From Clytia hemisphaerica (Eukaryota; Cnidaria; Hydrozoa; Leptothecata; Clytiidae): a stretch of 64,000 nucleotides of DNA. Location of the stretch: assembly GCA_902728285.1 (NCBI GenBank), contig CACVBU010000276.1, positions 186,001 to 250,000 of the forward strand, written 5' to 3'. Below the pieces are notes generated by a model. It worked only from the letters and a program-made list of their open reading frames with translations. It was not told the DNA's origin and did no database searches. A program made the translations under genes and the position numbers. Shown here in pieces: positions 52,501-60,087 of the stretch (position 1 is the stretch's first letter; each line of letters opens with the position of its first letter).

Positions 52501-55500
52501 AAGCAATGGAGGAAATGAGATCGAACAAGGCTTTATTGTTAACTCATCCGTTGGAAAGAATGCACGGTCCAAACTTGTGTCTTTTCAATATTAGATCATG
52601 GAATATGCATATTGAGCATTTCCTATCTCAAAAAATTTACACCTCTAGATGCTGCTTGCTATGTTTTACAGAAACTGGTAGAAATACTGCCAAAAGGGTA
52701 GAGGATAATCCAAACTTATCTACTTGGAAAACATTACACAAACAAACTGAACATGGACTAGCAATAACTTATGATACGAATCATGTTCAAATAATTCAGC
52801 TATTAAATACAGTTAGTAACATAGAATTACTTCCGTCTTTGATAATGGTCAATGGTGAATATATTTTACTCGTTCTAATTTACAGACCTCCGGCAAGTTC
52901 AATTCCTTTGTTTATACAATCGCTGCAAATCGAACTCGATCAAATAGGACAGCAAATTGACGTTGCCACATACTCGACAGTAATTCTTGGTGATTTCAAC
53001 TTGCCTGTTAACAGAAATGATCTGAATGAATTATTACCACCGCATATCTTTCACCAGCGTTGTCATTATCCCACTCATATTGATGGAAATATTTTAGATC
53101 TTATCTTCCAAAATAATTGCTCCGATGCAGCAGGGTGGATGCCATCTCCTTTCAGTGATCACTTTGCTATTTTTGTTAACCTCATTCCATACTCTTAGAA
53201 TTTTCATAATTGATAATTAAAAATTCGGTAATTCAACTGTATATTTATGTATATTTTGTTTAAATGTAAAATGTAATATAGGACTTTGTAAATAAATAGA
53301 ATTGAGTTTGTAATCTTATTGCTCCCCCCTTCCCCATCCCCAACTCCGCCACATGAAACGCAATCTATGATGAAATGAAAACTGAAAAATGAAATCAAGT
53401 TTGTTCTTACTTCAGTTTTGATTTATTTCTGAATGATTGTTTACAGTGTCAGTATTTTTTTGCTTTTAATAAACATTGTTTGTCTCTTTCAAGATTTAAT
53501 CACTTTATGCTATGTGGATTTATACTTTTCATACTTTAAAGAATTTATTGCTGCCTTAAATTTTCATTCTTTCATTATAATATGTTCATAGATAGATATA
53601 CATGTTTTACCAGGTAGGTCCATAAAAGTATCGCTTGTTCCTTACAACCCTTCCCTCTCCCCCACCATCAATCAATGATAAATTTCTTGCGTTATGCATT
53701 TTCGCTAAACGCTATGTTTTCTGACTGATTTTTTTCATTTTTCTCCTTGCATTGCTATCTAACTTTCATCATCAGGTAGGTCCATTCAGCATCTAGCTTG
53801 TTACTGATGTTTTTATTACAAAAACATAAAAAAAACTTCCATATTCATCTTATCATGTAAGTTCCACAGTCAGTGGAAACAAAGAAAGCATCTTTTTCTA
53901 ATCTTCAGCCAACATCACAGTAGAGGACTGCGTTTTGGGGTAATTCGATTGTGCCAGTGCATAGTACACGTTCGGGAGACTCTGCAAAAAGCATAGTCAT
54001 AAAAAAGTTCATCTAAGCTGGACTTTCTCTCCAATCCCATTCCTTGTATTTATTTTAGGCAATATAACAGCAGAGGACAAATGTGGACGACCTTTAGGTT
54101 TACAATTTGATCGTGACCAGGAAAATCTCATCATTTGTGACGCTTACCTTGGTTTACTAAAATACAACTTAAAAGCTGGGGAACTTACAACGTTAATTTC
54201 TGCTTCCAAAGGAGTCAACGATGTTCCATTCAAATTTGTCAACCACTTAACCATCTCAAGTAGTAATAAGGTCTATTTTACAGACTCAAGTTGGAAATGG
54301 CAGAGGCGTGATTTTCCATACATGATCTTGGAGGGCGGTGGTCAAGGGCGTTTAATCAGTTATGATATAGAGACAAAACAAAGTGAAGTACTGATGGATG
54401 GGTTGTTTTTCCCGAATGGAATTGCGTTATCCCCTGATGAGGAATTTGTTGTAGTATGTGAAACCACAGCTAGTCGAATTATGAGGTATAGTTTATTCTT
54501 GTACTTTTTTGTTTGAATTTGCCCTAAAATGTCAAATAGAACTATTTTCAACATTCTTTGGACTGAGGTAGCTAAGGGAAATATTCATTCTCGAGCTTGA
54601 GGAGTTTACAAGGCTCCCACAGCTCCTCAAATCTCCTCAATTCTCCTTAAATTTCAAATTTCTCCTCAATTCTCCTCAAATCTCCTACTTTTTCTCGATT
54701 TTCTCCAATATTTTCTTCAAATCTCCTCAATTAAATTTGACCAAAATTAAAAAAACGTTCAAGGTAGTATCGCTGGCCTTTGAAATATGTTTCGAAAATT
54801 GATTTTCAAGAATAACATGGAAAATCTTCCGCTCGCTGCGCTCGCACGTCTCTTTATTGTTTTTCAATAACTCAACATCAATGGCGTTCTGGCAGGGAAA
54901 GGGGCCACGACCCCCCAACAGAGTTTTTTTTGAGGGGGCGCTAAAGAGCAAGCAGCACTACATGGGGTTTTTAAAACGCCCCAATGTTAAAAATTACTTT
55001 ATGCCCCCTTAATTGCCGCCCAGGACCAATTTTACTAAAATTATTTTAACTTACTTGCAATTTTTCTTGCTTGAAAATCTCCTTGGAAAATCTCCTCAAT
55101 TTTTCTAAAACTATATGAAAAACTCCTCAAATTTTAACAGATTTCTCCTCAAAAAAGTAAAAAATCCTCCTTAATTCTCCTCAATTCTCCTTAAATTTAA
55201 AATTTTGAAAGCTGTGGGAACCCTGATTACTATCTTTTCTATTCTATTCCTTACTGCAGTGAAATTTCAACAATTCAACTGGGGTTAATTAGACTCACTT
55301 GGTCACTGAGAAAGGATTGATTTTTGTTGTATTCAGCATTTTATCGATAAATTCACAACACTGAAAATCCTTCAAAAATGGGCGGTGCGTTCTTTTTACA
55401 AGGAGTGTTGGTCAGAAAAGGTAATTTGTATGTTTTTCAGAAATAAACAGCCGAGTATTAACTTAATACTCTTTACTCTCATTCTAGGTTATTTTTGAAA

Positions 55501-56156
55501 GGCTCAAGAAAAGGAATTTATGATCTCTTCTCCGACAATCTTCCAGGGGCGCCGGATAATATCCGCCCTTCTAAAGATGGTGGTTATTGGGTAGCCTTGC
55601 CATCTATTAGAAAGTGGCCGTTCTCGTTTTTGGACTCAGTTGGACCTTATCCCAATTTGAAATCAGCTATTGCTAAGGTATGAGAAAAATCTAATATTTT
55701 CATCAACTCTCTAGTCAATTCCTTTAAAAGATGATAGATATCTCAGCTACGATAAATATCTTTGTAATCGTTTCAAAATGAGGCAAGTGTTTTATTTGGC
55801 GTTAATCAAGTTAATCAAATACCCGTACTTTTACTAATTATTTCCTAGACTTTGATTTTTTAAAGTTCAAATATGTATGAAAAATATTATATAAAAATAT
55901 TCAATATTGCACTTTCTTTCTTTAGCTTTTACCTAAAGAGACGTTCCACGGTCTAATCAAGAAATATGGGTTGATGATTAAGCTTGATTACTACGGCGAT
56001 ATCATTAAGAGTTATCACGACCCCGATGGTTCGGTCATAACGCATATTTCGGAAGTTTATGAAGATCCTAACGACCATAACATCTTGTATTTTGGATCCT
56101 TCAAAAATGACTTTATTGGAAAATTAAGATTGAATAGTAAGCAAACTGACCTTTGA
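40540..56156 (+). CDS. APMAP: Adipocyte plasma membrane-associated protein / strictosidine synthase-like, 6 exons
   Basis: Type II membrane protein of the six-bladed propeller (strictosidine-synthase/SMP-30 relatives) class; animal APMAP has arylesterase-like activity. Exons: 40540-40631, 41212-41330, 41499-41600, 54059-54485, 55488-55677, 55926-56156. All are GT-AG and all phases close, giving 386 aa (human APMAP is 416). Residues 3-20 form one hydrophobic membrane segment, followed by a Pro-rich stalk. Family motifs: LNGPES (59-64), NIYTGLHDGRI (exon 3), FPNGIALS and CETT (exon 4), PGAPDNIR (266-273), and a C-terminal HDPDG ... ISEV ... YFGSF. Introns are short except intron 3 (12.4 kb), which contains the Helentron in the same orientation. 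The start is the only in-frame ATG before the membrane segment. Confidence 0.93.
41709..42764. mobile_element. Inverted-repeat element with CACAGGAAAAAA termini
   Basis: CACAGGAAAAAATTTTTGGG on the left is mirrored by AAAATTTTTTTCCTGTG on the right. The interior is built from direct repeats of TTGGAAAACGTTAAAAATCC (about 41950 and 42062) and of CAACCTGGATTTTTGAAAAT. No clear duplication; possibly hAT-like. It contains the GC-rich hairpin 42246-42392. It lies in APMAP intron 3. Confidence 0.55.
42246..42392. mobile_element. GC-rich inverted-repeat insert
   Basis: CTCGGTCAATC and GTTCGCACAG on the left are mirrored by CTGTGCGAAC and GATTGACCGGGAG on the right. It is clearly GC-richer than the surrounding element and probably a nested insertion. 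Confidence 0.5.
45052..45305. mobile_element. CGTGTA-family MITE within the Helentron leader
   Basis: Left ACGTTTTTTTTTTATATAAG and right CTTATAAAAAAAGAACGT are inverted. The interior is rich in AAGGAAC direct repeats (about ten copies of AAGGAACT or AAGGAACA). It probably inserted into the Helentron's 5' region. Confidence 0.5.
46026..53198 (+). CDS. Helentron polyprotein: AT-hook, USP protease, STPR-like repeats, Rep, PIF1 helicase, endonuclease
   Basis: Drives rolling-circle transposition. The frame is open from 45834, but the first ATG is 46026, giving 2390 aa. In order: AT-hook RGRPKG at the N-terminus; USP-type deubiquitinase with Cys box GLKNLGQNVCFFNS (Cys55) and His box SGHYTA (His288) with WYRVDDES (Asp303); eight 23-residue charged repeats, ~442-638, unit DEFEKEKVRKSDKARKKNL plus four residues, resembling the STPR DNA-binding repeat; a DUF6570-like region with CHIC zinc pair, ~679-860; HUH Rep nuclease with HVH (1188-1190) and two tyrosines in YITSYMCK (1375, 1379); PIF1 helicase with GGAGVGKS (~1728), IIDEISMIG (~1818), GDFFQLTPVG, HKAQGSTL, LLSRAT; C-terminal exonuclease/endonuclease/phosphatase domain with NIRS, FTE, YRPP, GDFN and SDH. 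No stop or frameshift breaks it, so the element looks recently active. A USP in this position is unusual; OTU proteases are the known Helitron type. Confidence 0.88.
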   Translation: MGRGRPKGTPNKNKGFKGIPLKTSNAKNNVNLIPFSDLRGRSRPLGLKNLGQNVCFFNSVTQALYSVDSFRASVFNLDVDSPIKLAIKELFTKIESSENTLETYQFIKSIELPHYNHTLREQFDAQEFMLHILNQVNPLTADQFVPNDSIFCISFAESILCQTCGNFSNKEVTDNICQIQLPNRFSVNSIENAVSKMVNDPYGEFLQEAYECSHCPVRTVAKKFRTLFNVSNVLVIQLVIFGFDQNTFVSKKLAPNLNVETQFDNVLLGKLHLQAIVYHHGNSANSGHYTAVVKYGETWYRVDDESVVPIPNVQSQYKVDDRSVPYLLIYKKTSGEMPTTPIENKSHSDSQYSPSPDIVSTGNEDPTSKVTHANLDVAIDNPFQSFATIKNLTSETMMRNSLLQELDRQNRKVTETRSTLDKPFTPVKRKRKLSTSSKKNAMKDVRYNMDEVKKRLFRKSDQSRKRHFRHNQDELEKKQERESVKKIMKKIRCNQDEFEKEKVRKSDQARKKNLRDNQDEFEKEKVRKSDKARKKNLRDNQDEFERKQEKESAQKRMKETRDNRDEFEKEKVRKSDKARKKNLRDNQDEFERKQEKESAQKRMKETRDNQDDFEKEKVRKSAREKMKDYRSFHRAQQQKEFGKVQNASMVDPSITLTKAFEILKQNFDSAIKEGPTNKCHICIKWEYKGNGKNFLHKEYEEFEIFEKCDISNKDCDPEKIYWICYPCDKAIKKDKLPMQAQANNLQLSPRIPELDNLCPIEMMLVSQIIPFMFIVPKHKGGQQGLKGQCVMVPANLDKIQKILPRVCSEEFLISLALKRRLTDKSYVNKQNIRPAFVTKALEKLVEINKFYENVVPNARWEDESLRRDPELWSLLTEKNAQPQQDVESDSDDNIEGNDKNHEKQIKDNNSSQPTLMYDIEGANITSEQAIEIAHKQPASVSSDEIVNIAPCENEMPVSFYSEPDWEALAFPGHYPDAKNYFNTPRDRNITPIKYVHARLKSSDDRFASDPQYIFHSLHWTESSNVASAISFSQQKHFQSDISAGSLTNPDNVRQMINDDQIFQNSFKNIRGTPQWCHNMMLDVLAKCRVFGPSTYFLTWSAALFKWTSIIKVVATQYGENLTDEEVNNMSWSEKVQYLKRNPVTVARQIDHIFNKVFPKMLMSGMHPIGQILNYDDRREFQHRTGLEHVHSQVHIKDAPKINERDSSKDNEVIDFIDKYVTCQLPDKEKYPELYHLVNTVQKHHHTFTCRKKSGSRCRFKAPWPPCEETRIIRGKYIDKNEYRQSKRILDKVLDEINNYSTDLESVTLDDLLSSCDLSRDEYFSALDIVQRKLTVIYKREPHETNIGPYNTVIISLLQSNMNIQYVTNMYAVLAYITSYMCKPERNMSELKQKAHKEASGKAVKDKLRAIGNVFLTKREVSTYEAIKRTLSLKMRTSNIDVEYIPSGPKEKRLRMLKNPSELAKLDPESKNIYKKNLIDKYAHRPNNLRDMCYADFASTYTYPKKNENEEENEVNESETETIEINAELSKTITLKNGMGKMRKRSRACVIRYHKVSKLQDRNNYYLVLLQLYMPWENEDTIKGDCATFEEKFFEVEEVIMPNILKHDSHFNQPNEIDLDEIPVYDNSDSESSSEDEQGNDYGVFHPDLIDFDQDNESNDESNENPLIPFTVTNQNPAIPRDLFYNMCSNFNEKQQNFFNYIFKYVMTLKLAEKNNSLEKPDPFRILLSGGAGVGKSFLVKALTEQLRKILKEPGQNCDTHPSVLVTASTGKAAASIDGTTLHSVLKLPIYGKGTYIINKSLSDSNMQNLRVKFKYLRILIIDEISMIGDKSFDDLNLRLQNIKENKDSFGGISLLLIGDFFQLTPVGQNSIYDPKGLRFAWDEFQLYELEEIVRQSGDSEFAELLNRLREGNHTSADIEKISSFEQTDTTEWPENFMKMYITNRLKDQQNSLCLRQCKEWGNKHTSLAKDESRTKVNLKKDMPINETAGLPKELTICVGARVMLTINKDVEDKLINGSTGIVRYIQGLRNNKPSGMILVQFDNPSSGNKLKDSRLKYEYKSCVPIYPETKTFKFNDIEITRKQFPLIVAFATTIHKAQGSTLEYASGNLDQSTRSGKGLTPVGPGLLYTLLSRATSSNNIHLLNFKPDKHIVVNNKALKAMEEMRSNKALLLTHPLERMHGPNLCLFNIRSWNMHIEHFLSQKIYTSRCCLLCFTETGRNTAKRVEDNPNLSTWKTLHKQTEHGLAITYDTNHVQIIQLLNTVSNIELLPSLIMVNGEYILLVLIYRPPASSIPLFIQSLQIELDQIGQQIDVATYSTVILGDFNLPVNRNDLNELLPPHIFHQRCHYPTHIDGNILDLIFQNNCSDAAGWMPSPFSDHFAIFVNLIPYS
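53638..54058. other. APMAP intron 3, 3' part
   Basis: Holds the right end of the older Helentron-derived repeat (to 53800) and then unique AT-rich sequence up to the acceptor TATTTTAG of APMAP exon 4. Confidence 0.5.
54608..55225. mobile_element. MITE with AGGGTTCCCACAG-type termini and TCTCCTCAA array
   Basis: AAGGCTCCCACAGCTCC on the left and GCTGTGGGAACCCTG on the right are inverted. Both subterminal regions contain many TCTCCTCAA/TTCTCCTCAA repeats in the same orientation. The CAGGGTTCCCACAG end resembles hAT termini, but no 8-bp duplication is clear. It lies in APMAP intron 4. Confidence 0.55.
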
Positions 56157-56506
56157 AAATCTACATTTGCTTTTTGACTTGGCTTTGTTGATGGAGTTTT
56201 GGCTACAGACTTTTTGCCGGTGCCTTCTTCTATGTGTGTGCTATGATGCGTCATAGATTTGTTTTATGGAAAATCAACTTACACCGATATAATAGGGGAA
56301 GAAAAACGGACAGATTTTAGCTTTATGTGGAAAAATGATGTTTCTGCTCAGTCTGTTCATCTAAAGAATGCTGAATTGTAATACGCATGCGTAATTTGTC
56401 GTTATTTAAAACCATATGTAGTTAATTCCCGTGGATGTGGGGTGGTACAATCACTTTCGGTTGTGGTTGTGGATAGCAAAATTGGTCGTTCTTTTTGTCT
56501 AATTTT

Positions 56507-56512
56507 AATAAA
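56507..56512 (+). promoter_or_regulatory. Candidate polyadenylation signal for the APMAP-like gene
   Basis: AATAAA about 350 bases after the stop codon is the first canonical signal downstream. It would give a short 3' UTR. Confidence 0.5.
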
Positions 56513-57194
56513 TGCAGGATTCTTTAGATGAACAGCTTCTCTGCAACGTTTATTTCAAAAAACTTGTTCGAAATTCTTAAATTATGGCCTTCAAAATCAA
56601 AATTTTTGGTCAATTTCACAAATCACAACGAAGCAAACTTGTTAGAATTGTAGATAACAAGAATTTTCTACTGCACTTTTATATAGATATTATCATAAAG
56701 TTTATTTTTACTTTCCCGCATAGTATTTTCATATAGAAATTTTTATACATTGATAGATTATTATTATATATAGAGCTACATTTTTAAAGACTATATTTTC
56801 AAAATTCTTTACTTTGCTTTACCATCATTTTCTGGACGAAAATCAGCAATCGATGGGTCAATTGAGTGATTGTCTCTATTATAGTCGAATTTTCATGCAC
56901 AAATCGAACCTCTATTAATCGAACTTTTCCGTAACTCAAACAATAATTCGTTGACACCTTGAAAATTTCTTAATAAAATCTCATAAAAAAACCTCTACTA
57001 ATCGGACCTCCATAACTCGAACAGATTCCTTTCCCCCTGGCCGTTCGAGTTATGGAGACTCCACTGTACTAATGAAAAACAACGAATGTTAAGAGTTACG
57101 CTTTGGAAAAATGGGCTACCTTTTGGTGAATATTGAGATCAGAATCATATCTTATATCTCAAAAACGAAGCCTTTCAAAGGACTTTTTCCAGTT
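56513..57194. other. Intergenic
   Basis: AT-rich. At about 56880-57066 there are several AATCGAACCTC/TTCGAGTTATGGAG motifs ending in GACTCCACTGTA, the right end of a Tc1-type MITE whose left end has decayed. Confidence 0.4.
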
Positions 57195-57613
57195 AAAACC
57201 TTAATCCAGAGCGCCGATAATCTTCTCACGGCCCCTCACATGTCCACGATTAGGCCTTGGTCTAATATCTTATATCTCAAAAACAAAAACCTTAATCCAG
57301 AGCGGCGATAATCTTCTCACAGCCCCTCACATGTCCACGATTAGGCCTTGGTCTAATATCTTATATCTCAAAAACAAAACCTTATGCTTAATCCAGAGCG
57401 GCGATAATCTTCTCACGGCCCCTCACATGTCCACGATTAAGCCTTGGTCTAATATCTTATATCTCAAAAACAAAACCTTAATCCAGAGCGGCGATAATCT
57501 TCTCACGGCCCCTCACATGTCCACGATTAGGCCTTGGTCTAATATCTTATATCTCAGAAACAAAACCTTAATCCAGAGCGGCGATAATCTTCTCACCGTC
57601 CTTCGAATGTCTA
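57195..57613. repeat. 90-bp minisatellite, five copies
   Basis: Units start AAAACCTTAATCCAGAGCGG at about 57195, 57287, 57377, 57472 and 57562, at 90-95-bp spacing. Each contains CCTCACATGTCCACGATTAG and TAATATCTTATATCTCAAAA. Because 90 is a multiple of three, open frames of 66-101 codons arise; they are not genes. Confidence 0.92.
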
Positions 57614-60087
57614 CGAATGCTCAGCTCCTGAAATAAACATGAGAAAATGAAAACTTGTACTGGAGCAAGGCTTTGAACGATTTAACTTATCAAACCCTGG
57701 CTATCGGTCCAATTATTCCATCCTGCGGAATTTATCGGGGCAGCTCAACTGAGACAGGCATGTACGATAAGCGCTAAACATCAAAACAGCGCTCATTTAA
57801 CCACAACCCAACTTGGTTTGTGGCTCAATGATGTAGGTTTGATTAACGATGGTGAAGTTAGCAAGAAATTAGGACCTAGGTGTGATAATTTTGGATTATA
57901 CTAAATACTATCGTCTACACGACTCACTAAAAAGGGTAGACATGCACGCCAGTCGGGCTGGACCGGTATCACGGGAGGAAAGTGAGCGTATGAGTTAGGT
58001 AAGTGTAGGAATAAATTTTCGGCGGCAAGGGCTGAAATAAGCAGCCTATCGCCAACTTTTGCTTGTTCTCTTACACAGCTCCTATTCGAGCAAACACCCG
58101 CTGCCTTTACGTTCCCGCCCTCTGACATGATTAATTAACAGACCAGTTTGCTTAGTCTAAAAAAATGAAATATTTTAGGAAGTGGGATAAATTTGAAAAC
58201 GGTGCTTCTTCCGGGGCAAGTAAGCAGTGGTGGAGGTGTTTGTAGTGTTTTGTTCTAAACTTTATCGCCACTTAATTCCGTGAACCGCCCTGACGCCCTG
58301 ACTCTGTGCATGTATACGATTAGACTGTTATATTTAATCGCATTTACCACCGTAAAAAAGCCGTGAAAGTGTTTTAGTAATTTGATATTTCTATGGTGTC
58401 CGTTTCACCCGCAAAGCGTTGGGTTATTATCTCCTTGACGTCCAACCAGCGAAATTTTGTTCTCTCAGGAACGGTATTTTCGATATTTTCGGCTGCCAGT
58501 AGCTTTGATTGAGGACCTAATTCAAGAATCTGGCACACAGAAAAGATAGAGCTTTAAAAGATCTTTCCAAAGGTACTAGAAATTAAGGGTTTAGCTATCA
58601 CCAAAGCCAAGTTATTTCGATTCAAAGTTAAAGCATTTTATAGATTTTTGAGAACGTCAAGGAACGGAATGAATGATTTTTGAGAACGTCAAGGAATGGT
58701 GGACGCTTTTCAGTGAAGTAAAAGTGGTTCTTAAAAGTTTTGTTTTTAAATAAGAGTGATATCTTTTTCTTACTCATTAATTCTAATTCACAAGCTTTTT
58801 CACAATGGATTGACACGGATGTGGAGCAATATTGGTCAGAAAGAGGAAAAGAAAAACATTTTTTGGCTAATATCAGCATAACATAACAATAGCAAGACAC
58901 TGTCCCTGATATGAAATATGTGTCTGATATGAAATGGAATCACTTATGTAATAAAACCTTTGATAATAATAAAATTATCGTGTCATGAAACAGTATCGTG
59001 TCACACGTTATCACTTACTGCGTGTCTATTTCTCTGTCCTTCTTATTGATTAAATGAAAAATCTCTAAAAGTAAGACTAGACGCGCTAGTAATAGCGACC
59101 AGAATATATACTTCTTAATCTTGATTTATTACTCCCGCAGAGAGCAACTGCCACATATTGTTTTACATAAGAAAAAATCAATTTTTGATCACATTGTATA
59201 GTGTAATAAATTTAAAACTGTTTTTTTTTTTTGCAATTGGAAACAAGATCCTGTCGAATGTGCTAAATGTTCCGTAAATTACACAATGGGCGCATTGACC
59301 AAATTTCTCTCTGCATTATAAAAGGATCCAATTTTGATACCCTTATTATAGTTTGCAAACAGGTCGTTTCCGCCCTCCCCCCTCGGGTAGATAGTCCTAA
59401 TCAAAAATCATTAAAAGGGGAAACATCTAGAAGATTGGATAGATTTGTAAACCCAAAGCGGAACAAAAAAACTTGGGAGATTTCTCCTATGTTTCTCGGT
59501 GGAGGAAGCAGTGATGGAGACGTTTAAAGTGTTTCCAAACTCTTTCACTGCTATTTTTTCCATTTTTTCCGCTCATTTTACGGGGTTGTAAGCCGCTCAT
59601 GTATATTTTCCGCGTTTTCTATTCTACTTTACCCATTTAACGAACGATAGCATCCTCTAAATCAAATCCCCCCGGAAAAAATGAATACATAAATCTCCCC
59701 GTGGTTTTTTTCCAGCCAAGATGTTCTTGTAGATAACGGTGTTTTGCACACCGAAACTAGCAACAATGATGAAATAATATCTATATGTCTCGTTTTAAAG
59801 CATTTTTTATATCATAATATATTTCTTTTCTGACAAAATTAGACAGTGAATTGCGCCAATCAAACATTTTGCAGGATATAATATTTCTTTGTGTTTTTAT
59901 CACGTGAGCGATTATTATCTAATCATTTTACTTTGCTAAAAAGTGCTGAGATAAAGCTAATACTGTTATCAATTTTTTTATTTTTATGTACTTTCGGAAG
60001 AAAATAAGACGGAATATTTTATAGAGAAAATCCTCATTTTGGAACAAAAAAATTGAGTGTATTTTTTTGATTTTGAATATATGAAAC
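57614..60087. other. Intergenic, upstream of the DUF3445 gene
   Basis: A GC-richer stretch at about 57680-58130 is open for 75 codons on the minus strand with no domain; it may be a decayed retroelement. Two related GTGGAGG-rich segments sit near 58200-58260 and 59500-59540. A purine-poor AT stretch just before 60088 is the likely promoter/5' UTR. No upstream exon is supported. Confidence 0.4.

Larger units (their letters stand above)
43998..53637 (+). mobile_element. Intact Helentron (rolling-circle transposon), 9.6 kb
   Basis: The left end GGACCTACCCCGGTGGAGGT follows a T run and a GTCC/GTTC tract follows it. The right end CAGGTAGGTCC, ATAAAAGTATCGCTTG precedes TT. Insertion between two Ts is the Helentron habit. 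The first ~400 bp match the left part of the copy at 23767. TCTGAATGATTGTTTA at about 53430 matches that copy near its right end. It encodes one large protein (46026-53198) followed by AATAAA at 53291. A purine/A-rich tract fills about 45480-45820. Confidence 0.7.
43048..53800 (+). mobile_element. Older Helentron-derived repeat, interrupted by the intact Helentron
   Basis: A left end (GGACCTACCCCGGTGGAGGT) starts at 43048, and a right end (AGGTAGGTCC ... TAGCTTG, then TT) finishes at 53800. Another left/right pair (43998, 53637) is nested inside. Removing the inner element leaves about 1.1 kb, close to the 1.37-kb complete copy at 23767-25133. Confidence 0.6.

Noticed and set aside
57111-57636. 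Repeated peptide frames in the 57-kb region
   Set aside because: Generated by the 90-bp minisatellite; no domain or gene structure.
57901-58128. 75-codon minus-strand frame with mixed composition
   Set aside because: No recognisable domain, no splice sites in agreement and no neighbours supporting a gene; possibly a decayed retroelement.
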